64,000 nucleotides of DNA, taken from positions 186,001-250,000 of the forward strand of contig NZ_VYSA01000003.1 of NCBI RefSeq assembly GCF_008710745.1. Reading direction: 5' to 3'. Each line of letters opens with the position of its first letter. The first letter of the stretch is position 1. Origin of the DNA: Microbacterium rhizomatis. GTDB taxonomy: Bacteria > Actinomycetota > Actinomycetes > Actinomycetales > Microbacteriaceae. The translations under genes were made by a program, and so were the position numbers. Below, piece by piece: positions 1-7,911 of the stretch. Below the pieces are notes generated by a model. It was given only the letters and a program-made list of their open reading frames with translations. It did not search any database and was not told where the DNA came from.

Positions 1-1
1 T

Positions 2-715
2 CCCGGCCTTCTCGGCCTGGGCGACTACGACGTCGCCGGTGCGGCGACCGGCGTCGTCGAAGCGGATCGGATGCTGGGCGCACAGCACGTCCGCGAGAAC
101 GACGTCGTCCTGGCCCTCGCCTCGAGCGGCCTGCACTCGAACGGTTACTCTCTCGTCCGGCACATCGTGGCGGGAGCGGGCATCGGCTACGGCGATCGCG
201 CGCCCGACCTCGGCACCCACGGCACGACGTGGGGCGAGGCGCTCCTCGAACCCACGCGGCTCTATACCGCCGAGCTCCTGCGCCTGATCGCGACGCTCGA
301 CGGCGACCTCGACGGCGACCTCGACGGCGATGAGCGCGGCGTGCACGCCCTCAGCCACGTGACCGGCGGCGGGATCGCAGCCAACCTCGCACGGGTTCTC
401 CCTCAGCAGACGTGGGTGCAGGTCGACCGGTCGACGTGGTCGCCGCCCCCCGTGTTCCGCGTCCTCGCCGACCTCGGCGGACTCGACCTGGCCAGCACCG
501 AGGGCACGTGGAACCTCGGCGTCGGCTTCATCGCCGTCGTCTCGCCCGCGGTGGCCGATGCGGCGGTCACCGCGCTCGCCGCGGATGGCATCGACGCGTG
601 GCAGGTGGGCACCGTGCAGGGCGGGGATCGGCCGGCAGAAGACTTCGAACAGGGCGCGAAGGGTGTCGACGGTGGAGCCGTCCGGCTCGTCGGCGCCTAC
701 GCGGACGGGAGCTAG
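2..715 (+). CDS. purM: Phosphoribosylformylglycinamidine cyclo-ligase (AIR synthetase), 5' truncated by window edge
   Basis: This is the C-terminal 237 residues of PurM, which closes FGAM to AIR using ATP in cytosolic de novo purine synthesis. The frame is already open at the window start. The conserved stretch around LASSGLHSNGYSLVR and the glycine motif HVTGGGIAANLARVLP are visible, as is the usual C-terminal domain ending in a variable tail. The family is about 350-370 residues, so roughly the first third is missing. A small oddity is a 12-base tandem repeat at about 299-333 that gives an Asp-Gly-Asp-Leu repeat inside the protein. The stop is 9 bases before purF, so the two genes are probably co-transcribed. 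Confidence 0.95.
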   Translation, partial: PGLLGLGDYDVAGAATGVVEADRMLGAQHVRENDVVLALASSGLHSNGYSLVRHIVAGAGIGYGDRAPDLGTHGTTWGEALLEPTRLYTAELLRLIATLDGDLDGDLDGDERGVHALSHVTGGGIAANLARVLPQQTWVQVDRSTWSPPPVFRVLADLGGLDLASTEGTWNLGVGFIAVVSPAVADAAVTALAADGIDAWQVGTVQGGDRPAEDFEQGAKGVDGGAVRLVGAYADGS

Positions 716-724
716 ACGCAATCC

Positions 725-2185
725 ATGTGCGGAATCGTCGGCATGGTGGGCCGTGGGCCCGTCAACCAGGAGATCTACGATGCGCTCCTGCTCCTTCAGC
801 ATCGCGGGCAGGACTCGACCGGCATCGCGACGGCGGAGTCCAACGGCACGTTCCACATCGCCAAGGCCAAGGGCCAGGTGCGCGAGGCGTTCCGCACGCG
901 CGACATGCGCGCTCTCCTCGGCGAGATCGGCCTCGGCCACGTCCGCTACGCGACGCAGGGTACGGCGGCCAACGAGCAGGAGGCCCAGCCGTTCTACGTC
1001 AACGCGCCGTACGGAATCGTGCTCGTCCACAACGGCAACCTGACCAACACGCGCGAGCTCACCGATGAGCTGTTCCACACCGACCGCCGGCACCTCAACA
1101 CGACCTCCGACACCGAGCTGCTCGTCAACGTGCTCGCCAACGAGCTGCAGTCCCAGATTTCGGGGCTCGAACTCGACCCCGAACAGGTCTTCGAGGCGGT
1201 CGCCCGGGTGCACGACCGCGTCGAGGGTTCGTATGCGGCCATCGCCCTGATCGCGGGGTACGGGCTGCTCGCGTTCCGTGATCCGTTCGGCATCCGGCCC
1301 CTCATCCTCGGCACCCGGCACGCTCCCGAGGGCGGATACGAGTGGACCGTGGCATCCGAATCCCTCGTCCTCGAGAACGCCGGCTTCGACATCGTCCGCG
1401 ACGTGATGCCGGGCGAGGCCGTCTTCATCGACCTCGACGGGCACCTGCACACGAAGCAGTGCGCGAAGAACCCCATGCTCGTGCCGTGCTCGTTCGAGTA
1501 CGTCTACCTCGCGCGCCCCGACTCCGAGATGAACGGCGTCTCGGTGTACGAGGCGCGCCTGCGCATGGGCGAGCGTCTGGCCGACACGATCGCGAAGTAC
1601 ACCCCAGAAGGATCGATCGACGTCGTCATGCCGATCCCCGACTCTTCACGACCCGCGGCCATGCAGGTGGCACGCAAGCTGGGTCTCGAGTACCGCGAGG
1701 GCTTCTACAAGAACCGCTACGTGGGGCGCACGTTCATCATGCCCGGGCAGGCGGTGCGCAAGAAGAGCGTGCGTCAGAAGCTGAACGCGATGTCGAGCGA
1801 GTTCAAGGGCAAGAACGTCCTGCTGATCGACGACTCGATCGTGCGGGGCACGACGAGCAAAGAGATCATCCAGATGGCACGGGATGCCGGAGCCAAGAGC
1901 GTGACGTTCGCCTCAGCCGCCCCGCCCGTTCGCTACCCGCACGTCTACGGCATCAACATGCCTTCGCGCCACGAGCTCGTCGCCCACGGCCGCACGATCC
2001 CCGAGATCGCCGCCGAGCTCGGCGCCGACTACCTCGTGTATCAGGAGGTCGCCGACCTCAAGGCTGCGATCCTCGAGGGCTCCGACCTCGACGATCTCGA
2101 TATGAGCTGCTTCGACGGCCGGTACATCACCGGAACCGTCAGCGAGGAGTACCTGGCCTGGGTCGAGGGCTCGCAGGAGTCCTGA
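725..2185 (+). CDS. purF: Amidophosphoribosyltransferase (PRPP amidotransferase)
   Basis: PurF catalyses the first committed step of purine synthesis: glutamine plus PRPP gives phosphoribosylamine. The 486-residue protein starts Met-Cys-Gly-Ile-Val. The nucleophile Cys2 is therefore exposed directly by Met removal, with no propeptide. The N-terminal glutaminase domain shows LQHRGQDSTGI and GHVRYATQG. The PRPP loop VLLIDDSIVRGTT lies near residues 365-378. In Bacillus-type enzymes a C-terminal CxxC contributes to a 4Fe-4S cluster; here only one Cys is left (DMSCFDGRY), so the cluster may be absent. The gene follows purM by 9 bases and converges on the monooxygenase gene downstream, with 12 bases between stops. 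Confidence 0.97.
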   Translation: MCGIVGMVGRGPVNQEIYDALLLLQHRGQDSTGIATAESNGTFHIAKAKGQVREAFRTRDMRALLGEIGLGHVRYATQGTAANEQEAQPFYVNAPYGIVLVHNGNLTNTRELTDELFHTDRRHLNTTSDTELLVNVLANELQSQISGLELDPEQVFEAVARVHDRVEGSYAAIALIAGYGLLAFRDPFGIRPLILGTRHAPEGGYEWTVASESLVLENAGFDIVRDVMPGEAVFIDLDGHLHTKQCAKNPMLVPCSFEYVYLARPDSEMNGVSVYEARLRMGERLADTIAKYTPEGSIDVVMPIPDSSRPAAMQVARKLGLEYREGFYKNRYVGRTFIMPGQAVRKKSVRQKLNAMSSEFKGKNVLLIDDSIVRGTTSKEIIQMARDAGAKSVTFASAAPPVRYPHVYGINMPSRHELVAHGRTIPEIAAELGADYLVYQEVADLKAAILEGSDLDDLDMSCFDGRYITGTVSEEYLAWVEGSQES

Positions 2186-2189
2186 CCAT

Positions 2190-2212
2190 CCCGTCTCTCA
2201 GCGGGTGACGGG
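2190..2212. terminator. Weak hairpin between convergent purF and monooxygenase genes
   Basis: CCCGTC and GACGGG form a 6-bp stem over an 11-base loop, exactly between the two convergent stop codons and overlapping the end of the monooxygenase gene. There is no T-run. It is weak, but its place suggests a shared two-way terminator. Confidence 0.3.
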
Positions 2213-3580
2213 TTGCCCGACCTTGTACCGCGCGCCGTGGTGCTCTTCGGGCAGGCGGTCGCCGCGGCCGTGCAGCTTGTTGCGCAGCGTCCCGGCGGCG
2301 TAGCCCTCGGGGTACGCGCCGCGGCGGCGCAGTTCGGGGATGACGAACGTCACCACGTCTTGGAAGGTGCCGGGCGTGATGGCGTAGGCGAGGTTGAAGC
2401 CGTCCACATCGGTCTCCTCCACCCATGCCTGCAGTTCGTCCGCGATCTCGGTGGGTGAGCCCACGACGAACGGGCCGAGCCCGCCGATGGCGCCCAGGCG
2501 TGCGATGTCGCGCACCTTCCACTCGCCGCCCTCGTCGTTCGCGGCCTGGAAGTTCGAGACCGTCGACTGGATGGCGTTGCTCTTGACGTTGCCGATCGGC
2601 TCGTCGAGGTCGTACTGCGAGAGGTCGATCCCCATCCATCCCGACATGAAGACGAGCGCGCCCTCTTCGCTGGCGTACGACAGGTAGTCGGCGTACTTCG
2701 CCTGCGCCTTCTCGGTGGTCTCGTCGGTGATGATCGTGAGCAGCGTGTAGATCTTCGCCGAATCGCGGCTGCGCCCGGCCTGCTCGAGCGCGTCGCGGAT
2801 GTTCTTCACCACGCCCTTCAGCACGGACTTGGTCGGCGCGGCCACGAAGATGGCCTCCGCATTCCCCGCGGCGAAGGCGATGCCGCGGGGGCTCGCCCCT
2901 GCCTGGTAGATGACGGGCGTCCGCTGCGGTGACGGCTCGGAGAGGTGGATGCCGGGCACCGTGTAGTGCGTGCCGTAGTGCCCGATCTCATGGACCTTGG
3001 CGGGGTCGGTGAACACGCCGGACTCGCGGTCGCGCACAACGGCGTCCTCTTCCCACGAGCCCTCCCACAGCTTGTACAGCACTTCGAGGTATTCGTCCGC
3101 GACGTCGTACCGCTGGTCGTGCTCGAGCTGGTCGTCGTGGCCCATGTTGCGGGCGGCGCTCGGCAGGTAGCCGGTGACCACGTTCCAGCCCACGCGGCCA
3201 CCGGTGAGGTGATCGAGCGTCGACATCCGCCGGGCGAAGGGATATGGATGCTCGTAGGCGGTTCCCGCCGTCACCCCGAATCCGAGGTTCTCGGTGACGG
3301 CGGCCATCGCGGAGATCAGCAGGATCGGGTCGTTCACCGGCACCTGGGCCCCGTGCCGGATCGCCGCCTCGTTCGACCCGCCATACACGTCGTAGGTCCC
3401 CAGCACGTCGGCGATGAAGATTCCGTCGAACGCGCCGGTCTCCAGCAGCTTCGCCAGTTCCGTCCAATACGACAGCTCCTTGTAGCGCCAGGACTGGTCG
3501 TCGGGGTGGCGCCACATGCCGGAGGACTGGTGGGCGACGCAGTTCATGTCGAACGCGTTGAAGCGGATCTGCTTGGTCAT
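2198..3580 (-). CDS. FMN-dependent monooxygenase, NtaA/SnaA/DszA family (luciferase-like)
   Basis: The 460-residue protein belongs to the luciferase-like flavin monooxygenases of the nitrilotriacetate/DszA/SnaA group, which use reduced FMN from a separate reductase to oxidise small organic or organosulfur compounds. Typical marks are the start MTKQIRFNAFDMNCVAHQSSG, FDGIFIADVLGTYDVY, HPYPFARRMSTLDHLTGGRVGWNVVTG and the late motif GSPTEIADELQAWVEETDVDGFNLAY. Length is normal for the family (about 440-470). No flavin reductase or transporter gene sits beside it, so the substrate cannot be guessed. It is divergent from the DUF2071 gene with a 102-base shared promoter region. Confidence 0.9.
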   Translation of the reverse strand: MTKQIRFNAFDMNCVAHQSSGMWRHPDDQSWRYKELSYWTELAKLLETGAFDGIFIADVLGTYDVYGGSNEAAIRHGAQVPVNDPILLISAMAAVTENLGFGVTAGTAYEHPYPFARRMSTLDHLTGGRVGWNVVTGYLPSAARNMGHDDQLEHDQRYDVADEYLEVLYKLWEGSWEEDAVVRDRESGVFTDPAKVHEIGHYGTHYTVPGIHLSEPSPQRTPVIYQAGASPRGIAFAAGNAEAIFVAAPTKSVLKGVVKNIRDALEQAGRSRDSAKIYTLLTIITDETTEKAQAKYADYLSYASEEGALVFMSGWMGIDLSQYDLDEPIGNVKSNAIQSTVSNFQAANDEGGEWKVRDIARLGAIGGLGPFVVGSPTEIADELQAWVEETDVDGFNLAYAITPGTFQDVVTFVIPELRRRGAYPEGYAAGTLRNKLHGRGDRLPEEHHGARYKVGQPVTR

Positions 3581-3670
3581 CCCGCAATCCTGAGGTCACA
3601 CCTCGCGAGTGTCGATCCGTTCGTCACACGGGGTCACCTTCGCCACGGATCCCGCACATCGGTGACCGGG

Positions 3671-3676
3671 GAGAAT
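3671..3676 (+). promoter_or_regulatory. Putative -10 box of a leaderless promoter (DUF2071 gene)
   Basis: GAGAAT lies 6 bases before GTG 3683, a spacing that puts the transcription start on the start codon. No Shine-Dalgarno sequence is seen. The -35 is not recognisable. Confidence 0.4.
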
Positions 3677-3682
3677 AGGGCT

Positions 3683-4462
3683 GTGCAGATCTCGCGAACG
3701 GCACCGCCCTTGGCAGGACCGGTCGTCGCCGCGCAGGAGTGGCGCGATGTGACGTTCGCGCACTGGCGGATTCCCCCTGACGATGTCGCACCCCTCCTCC
3801 CAGAGGGGGTCGTACCCGACGTCTTCGACGGGTCCTCGTGGGTCGGGCTGATCGCGTTCGAGCTCGGCGAGGCGCGCGTGGGGCCGTTCCCGCCTTCGCC
3901 GGTGGGGAGCCGCTTCACCGAAGTGAACGTCCGCCTCTACGGGGTGGACGAGACCGGGCGCCGTGGTGTCGTGTTCCGCTCGCTCGAAGCATCCAGTCTT
4001 CCGGCCGTCCTCGCCGCCCGCGCGCTGTTCTCGCTGCCTTACCTGTGGGCGCGCACGGCGCAGTACGCGCGCGATGGCGGTTGGGATTACGCGTCGCGTC
4101 GCATCTCGGCGCGCCCTGGGCAAACGGGTCCGGGTTTTCAACTGAGCGCCTCGGTCGACACGTCCACGGTGGTGGATGACGAACTCACGCACTTCCTTAC
4201 CGCTCGGTGGGGCCTCTTCCAGTCGCGATTCGGCCGCACGCAATGGCTGCCGAACGCGCACGAGCCGTGGATCATCCATCCCGCGAGAATCGATCACCTG
4301 CGTGATGACCTCGTGGCGGCCGCAGGGCTGGCCGGCGTCACGCAGCGCGCACCCGACTCGGTGCTCTACAGCGAAGGAGTGACCTCGAGGTTCGGGCTCG
4401 GGGAATGGCTCGGCTCCGCGCGTCGAGGCGCTGGGTGGTCCGAGGCCGCTCAGCGCCCCTGA
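3683..4462 (+). CDS. DUF2071 (YqjF-like) family protein
   Basis: This 259-residue protein matches the YqjF/DUF2071 family by its pattern: EWRDVTFAHWRIPPDDVAPLLPEG near the start, WVGLIAFELGEARVGPFPPSP, FTEVNVRLYG and a later FLTARWGLFQSRFGRTQWLPNAHEPWI. The family is widespread in actinobacteria and has no established reaction; a lipocalin- or acetoacetate-decarboxylase-like beta fold has been suggested. The frame stays open far upstream, but GTG 3683 is preferred because family similarity begins there and a -10-like GAGAAT sits 6 bases upstream. Its last 13 bases overlap the 3' end of the convergent LysR-type gene. Confidence 0.82.
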   Translation: MQISRTAPPLAGPVVAAQEWRDVTFAHWRIPPDDVAPLLPEGVVPDVFDGSSWVGLIAFELGEARVGPFPPSPVGSRFTEVNVRLYGVDETGRRGVVFRSLEASSLPAVLAARALFSLPYLWARTAQYARDGGWDYASRRISARPGQTGPGFQLSASVDTSTVVDDELTHFLTARWGLFQSRFGRTQWLPNAHEPWIIHPARIDHLRDDLVAAAGLAGVTQRAPDSVLYSEGVTSRFGLGEWLGSARRGAGWSEAAQRP

Positions 4463-4797
4463 CGCTTCTTGAACGGCTTCGGCTGACCCTTCACAGCGGG
4501 CGCGCGCCCTTTGCCCTTCGACGCCTTCGCCTTGCCGCCGGCCGGTACGACGGGCTTGGGCGGCGGGGGAGGAGCCGCGGCGAGCTCCCGCTGGGCATCG
4601 GCGAGCAGCAGCACACCGGCGGGTGTCAGCCGGGTAGGCCCGTCGCCGCGCGTGAGGAGGGGCTGCCCGACCTCTTCCTCGAGTTTGTCGATCGACGAAT
4701 AGAGCGAAGCGAGAGGGATGCCGAGGGACTCCGCCGCGCGCGGGAAATGCAGCTCCTGTGCCACCGCGATGAAACGCACAAGCAGAGTGGTGTTCAC
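4450..4797 (-). CDS. Short LysR-type HTH protein without effector domain
   Basis: The 115-residue protein contains only a LysR-type winged helix at residues 1-65 (FIAVAQELHFPRAAESLGIPLASLYSSIDKLEEEVGQPLLTR, then LTPAGVLLLADAQ). The usual 200-residue inducer-binding domain is absent. In its place is a Pro/Lys/Ala-rich basic tail (PPPPPKPVVPAGGKAKASKGKG...FKKRQGR). The reading frame is intact, so it looks like a designed short DNA-binding protein, not a frameshift. The LysR effector domain normally gives tetramers and ligand sensing, so this version may act as a nucleoid-like or dominant binding factor (inference). It overlaps the convergent DUF2071 gene by 13 bases. Confidence 0.75.
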   Translation of the reverse strand: MNTTLLVRFIAVAQELHFPRAAESLGIPLASLYSSIDKLEEEVGQPLLTRGDGPTRLTPAGVLLLADAQRELAAAPPPPPKPVVPAGGKAKASKGKGRAPAVKGQPKPFKKRQGR

Positions 4798-4863
4798 GAC
4801 AGCCCTTTCGTCTTCCTCCTCACGATAGGCGCGCGGGGGCCGAAGACAGGTATCCGGCCGGAC

Positions 4864-5607
4864 TCAGCCTCCGGGGGAGGGGGCGTGCGCAACCCACACT
4901 CCGACGTCATCGCCGCTCAGGACGAAGCGGATCACGCTGCCGGTCGGGAGGCCGCCGACCAGGCCGGGCCGCACGTCGTCGCCGACACGCAGGTCGAGGG
5001 ATGGGTCCAGCGGAGCAGGGGCGCACGCGGACCGGAACTCGGAATCGCCGGAGCCCACGAGCAGGCATCGCGTCCCCGATTCGTTCGTCGCCGACCACAC
5101 CGAGAGCGCGCCGTATCCAGCGAACGGGTCCAGGCGGGCACCCAGCATCCCCATCGCGATCAGATCGACGTGGTCGACGAGATTCTGCCGAGCCTGCGCG
5201 CTCGACCGAGCGGCGGCGAGCGTGTCGTCTGGGTGGGGAATCAGCACGAAGCTCGCGATCCACCCCAACGCGACGATGCCGGCGATGATCGCCGCGACCC
5301 GTCGGGTCGACCAGCGGCGCCCGACGGGCGGCCTTTCCGCGACGTGTCGGAGCGGGTCGAGCAGCTCGTCGGGCTCGCGGGCATCGACGAGGGTCGTGGC
5401 CAGCGCACGGGTTGCCCCGGCCGACAGCAACCCGACGGGTGAGGGAGCGGGCGGATGCTCGAGCGACGAGTGCGCCGCCGCCTCGAGCTCGGCCAGCCGC
5501 CGCAGCGCGACCGGGTCGCTCTCGATGTCGGCGTCGAGCCCGTACGCCCGACGCCGCAGAGCATCGAGTTCGCGAACGAACTCGGGCGGCATCGGCGACG
5601 CGTCCAC
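4864..5607 (-). CDS. Hypothetical single-pass membrane protein
   Basis: The function is not recognised. The 247-residue product has a cytoplasmic Arg/Glu/Ala-rich helical N-terminus (about 1-100) with ELDALRRRAYGLDADIE and LRRLAELEAAAH. One membrane helix follows at about 104-125 (VAAIIAGIVALGWIASFVLI), then an outside domain of about 120 residues with two Cys (TRCLLVGSG and RSACAP) that could form a disulfide. The plan resembles anti-sigma-like or sensor proteins, but no zinc motif is present. GTG 5605-5607 is chosen as start; ATG codons just upstream are in another frame. It lies 66 bases upstream of the LysR-type gene and may share its transcript. Confidence 0.65.
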   Translation of the reverse strand: MDASPMPPEFVRELDALRRRAYGLDADIESDPVALRRLAELEAAAHSSLEHPPAPSPVGLLSAGATRALATTLVDAREPDELLDPLRHVAERPPVGRRWSTRRVAAIIAGIVALGWIASFVLIPHPDDTLAAARSSAQARQNLVDHVDLIAMGMLGARLDPFAGYGALSVWSATNESGTRCLLVGSGDSEFRSACAPAPLDPSLDLRVGDDVRPGLVGGLPTGSVIRFVLSGDDVGVWVAHAPSPGG

Positions 5608-5748
5608 GCCATCATCATCCTCCCGTTTCAGCCCGCCTACCAGGCCTTCTCGGCGTCGATGCTGATTCCGCGGGTCTCGCGGAGCCGGCAGTGCTCACCA
5701 GGGCATCAATATATGAGATGACGGCGAGGGGCAGTCTGCGCCGGACCA

Positions 5749-5754
5749 TAGGCT
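5749..5754 (+). promoter_or_regulatory. Putative -10 box of a leaderless promoter (MFS gene)
   Basis: TAGGCT lies exactly 6 bases before ATG 5761, with no Shine-Dalgarno sequence between. This is the layout of actinobacterial leaderless transcripts. Confidence 0.5.
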
Positions 5755-5760
5755 GGTCTG

Positions 5761-6990
5761 ATGCCTGACGAACCCGCCCGCCCGCTCTGGCGGGGTCGCA
5801 CTCTGGCCGTCGTCGGCATCGTGCTCTTCGCGTTCTCGCTTCGATCGGCCGTGGCGTCGCTCTCACCGCTGATAGCTCTCATCACGCTCGACTTCCCGAT
5901 GCCCGCGTGGATCATCGGCCTGATCGGCACGGCGCCACCGGTCTGCTACGCCGTGTTCGGCATCCTCACTCCGATGTTCGAACGCAGACTCGGGCTCGAA
6001 CGCCTCGCCGTGGTCTCCTTGGCTGTCGTCACCGTCGGGATGGTGGTGCGTGGATTCGCACCGGACGCCATCGCGCTGCTGCTGGGGACGGCCCTCATCT
6101 TCGCGGCTGTGGGGGTCGGCAACATCCTGCTGCCACCGCTGGTGCGCACGTACTTCCCCGATCGCATCGGGCTCATGACGACGATCTTCTCCACGACCAT
6201 GGCGATCGCCACACTGATGCCGCCTCTGATCGGGGTTCCGATCGCCGAGGCGACGCACTGGCAGTTCTCGCTCGGCATGTGGGCGATCCTCGCTGCTGTC
6301 GCGCTCGTTCCGTGGATCGGGATGAGCATGCGAGCACAGGCGGCGGCATCCGAAGCAGCGATCGAACCCCCGAGCGCCAGGGTCTTCGAGCGCATGTGGC
6401 GAATCCCCCTCGCCTGGGGTCTGGTGGTGGGTTTCGCGTGCGGCGCCTCCATCGCGTACGCGACGTTCGCATGGCTGCCGCAGCTGCTGGTCGACACCGC
6501 CGGGGTGACCCCGGCGATCGCGGGTGCTCTGCTGGCACTCTTTGCCGCGATGGGCGTGCCGGCCTCACTCCTGGCGCCGCTGCTGGTCACGCGCTACCAC
6601 GCGACGCAGGCGCTGTTCGCGGTCGCCGCGGTGACCGGATTGGTGGCGATCGCGGGCCTGATCTTCCTTCCCCAGACGCTCACCTGGCTGTGGGTCGGGA
6701 TGCTCGGACTCGAGCCCCTTCTGTTTCCGCTCACCCTCGTGCTGCTCGGACTGCGTGCCCGCACGCACGAGGGCTCCGTGGCGCTGAGCGGTTTCGTGCA
6801 GAGCGTCGGCTACGCGATCGCCGCCCTGTTCCCGGTGGGCATCGGCCTGATGCACGACGCGACGGGCGGATGGACGCTTCCGCTCATCGTGCTCGCCGCG
6901 GTGGTCGCGGCATCCATTCCCACGGGTTTCGTGGTCGCGCGACGTACGACGATCGAACAGGAATGGGAGCGTCGCCACGGTTCGTGGTGA
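5761..6990 (+). CDS. MFS transporter, CynX/NimT-like
   Basis: A 409-residue major facilitator with about 12 hydrophobic helices. The N-terminus (TLAVVGIVLFAFSLRSAVASLSPLI) and the overall layout fit the CynX/NimT (cyanate or 2-nitroimidazole) branch, whose members mostly export small anions or drugs. The substrate is not predictable from sequence. A charged stretch near residues 195-210 separates the two six-helix halves. The start has a -10-like TAGGCT 6 bases upstream and no ribosome binding site, so it is probably leaderless. It faces the DUF3073 gene, with a hairpin across the junction. Confidence 0.85.
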   Translation: MPDEPARPLWRGRTLAVVGIVLFAFSLRSAVASLSPLIALITLDFPMPAWIIGLIGTAPPVCYAVFGILTPMFERRLGLERLAVVSLAVVTVGMVVRGFAPDAIALLLGTALIFAAVGVGNILLPPLVRTYFPDRIGLMTTIFSTTMAIATLMPPLIGVPIAEATHWQFSLGMWAILAAVALVPWIGMSMRAQAAASEAAIEPPSARVFERMWRIPLAWGLVVGFACGASIAYATFAWLPQLLVDTAGVTPAIAGALLALFAAMGVPASLLAPLLVTRYHATQALFAVAAVTGLVAIAGLIFLPQTLTWLWVGMLGLEPLLFPLTLVLLGLRARTHEGSVALSGFVQSVGYAIAALFPVGIGLMHDATGGWTLPLIVLAAVVAASIPTGFVVARRTTIEQEWERRHGSW

Positions 6991-6992
6991 CG

Positions 6993-7015
6993 CGAGAGGG
7001 CGCTACGCCTTCTCG
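6993..7015. terminator. Bidirectional terminator hairpin between MFS and DUF3073 genes
   Basis: Arms CGAGAGGGCG and CGCCTTCTCG pair at 9 of 10 positions over a 3-base loop. The loop is the DUF3073 stop codon read from the other strand. It is well placed to end both convergent transcripts. Confidence 0.6.
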
Positions 7016-7182
7016 TCTTCCAGCTCGTCCTCGTATTCGTCGGCCCACTTGTCGACGTAGAGGTCGCCGTCACCCGTGGGGTGCAATTCGCGTTCCAGCG
7101 CGCCGTAGTTCACGGTCGGACTGTACGACTTGAGTTCACGGGCGATCTTGGTGTGCTTTGCCTTCTGACGGCCACGACCCAT
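7003..7182 (-). CDS. DUF3073 family protein
   Basis: A 59-residue protein with the signature start MGRGRQKAKHTKIARELKSYSP and an acidic end (WADEYEDELEDEKA). This matches the small DUF3073 family, found almost only in Actinobacteria and of unknown function. The basic head and acidic tail suggest nucleic-acid or ribosome contact (inference). The frame extends 48 bases further upstream, but the inner ATG is chosen because AGGGGG lies about 6 bases before it and homologues start MGRGRQK. Confidence 0.88.
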   Translation of the reverse strand: MGRGRQKAKHTKIARELKSYSPTVNYGALERELHPTGDGDLYVDKWADEYEDELEDEKA

Positions 7183-7332
7183 GCGAGACCCCCTCATTTC
7201 TGAGACGCGGGCTGTGCGTGCCCGCCGCATTCACGAAAACCGGCCCGAAGCCGGTAAGAGTAGCATTCAGGATATCACGGAGCATCCCCACGACCGGCTG
7301 TGCGGGTGACGATGCAGAAGGGCCACACAGGC

Positions 7333-7884
7333 ATGTCACAAGAGGCATCCGACCCGCTCGACGGCGAGCAGCCCCCCTCGCCCGACCCGGCGCAGGGCGC
7401 CGTGATCGTCGGGGTCATTCCCGACCAGCCCGTACGCGTGCTGAAAGAGGCGGCGCGCTACGCCAAGCTCCTGGGCGCGCACCTGCTCGTCGTCTACGTC
7501 GACGTCACGCGCTTCGTCACGTATGAGGACCCGGACGGCTACGTGCACGCCACCCCGATCGATGTGACGCTGGCGCTCGGAGAGGGTGAATTCGCCGCTG
7601 TGAAGGCCTCGGCCGCCGCTCTTCTGGACGGGCACGACCTCGACTGGAGCGCCCGTCAGCTCGTGGGCGACCCCGCGCTGTCGATCAAGCATCTCGCCGA
7701 CCAGATCGACGCGAAGCTGCTCGTCGTCGGCACACGCAAGCGTGGGCTCGGCGAGTCCATCCGAGAGTTCTTCACCGGCGCAGTCGCGGCGCGCCTGGCA
7801 CATCGGCAGCACCGGCCGATCCTCGTCGTCCCGTTGGGTGAGCCCGTGCCGGACGATCAAGACATCTGGCCCGACCGGGTCTGA
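7333..7884 (+). CDS. Universal stress protein (UspA family)
   Basis: A 183-residue single-domain Usp. The core begins VIVGVIPDQPVRVLKEAARYAKLLGAHLLVVYVD and ends with an ATP-binding-type glycine motif, VVGTRKRGLGESIREFFTGAVAARLAHRQHRPILVVP. Such proteins bind ATP and modulate survival under starvation or hypoxia. The 25-residue acidic N-terminal extension is unusual but short. ATG 7333 is preferred over the in-frame ATG 7312 because AGAAGG precedes it, though the spacing (about 11 bases) is long, so the start is uncertain. The stop codon lies inside a strong terminator hairpin. Confidence 0.85.
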   Translation: MSQEASDPLDGEQPPSPDPAQGAVIVGVIPDQPVRVLKEAARYAKLLGAHLLVVYVDVTRFVTYEDPDGYVHATPIDVTLALGEGEFAAVKASAAALLDGHDLDWSARQLVGDPALSIKHLADQIDAKLLVVGTRKRGLGESIREFFTGAVAARLAHRQHRPILVVPLGEPVPDDQDIWPDRV

Positions 7885-7902
7885 GTCGGCTCAGACCCGG
7901 TC
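7873..7902. terminator. Terminator hairpin across the usp stop codon
   Basis: A perfect 13-bp stem (GACCGGGTCTGAG and its complement) closes a TCGG tetraloop and contains the usp stop. It sits between convergent usp and padR genes and probably serves both. No T-run is present, as is common in high-GC genomes. Confidence 0.75.
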
Positions 7903-7911
7903 GCGCCGGGC

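Noticed and set aside
2945..3682. N-terminal extension of the DUF2071 protein by 246 residues
   Set aside because: The extension lies opposite the monooxygenase gene and is shadow coding; family similarity starts at 3683.
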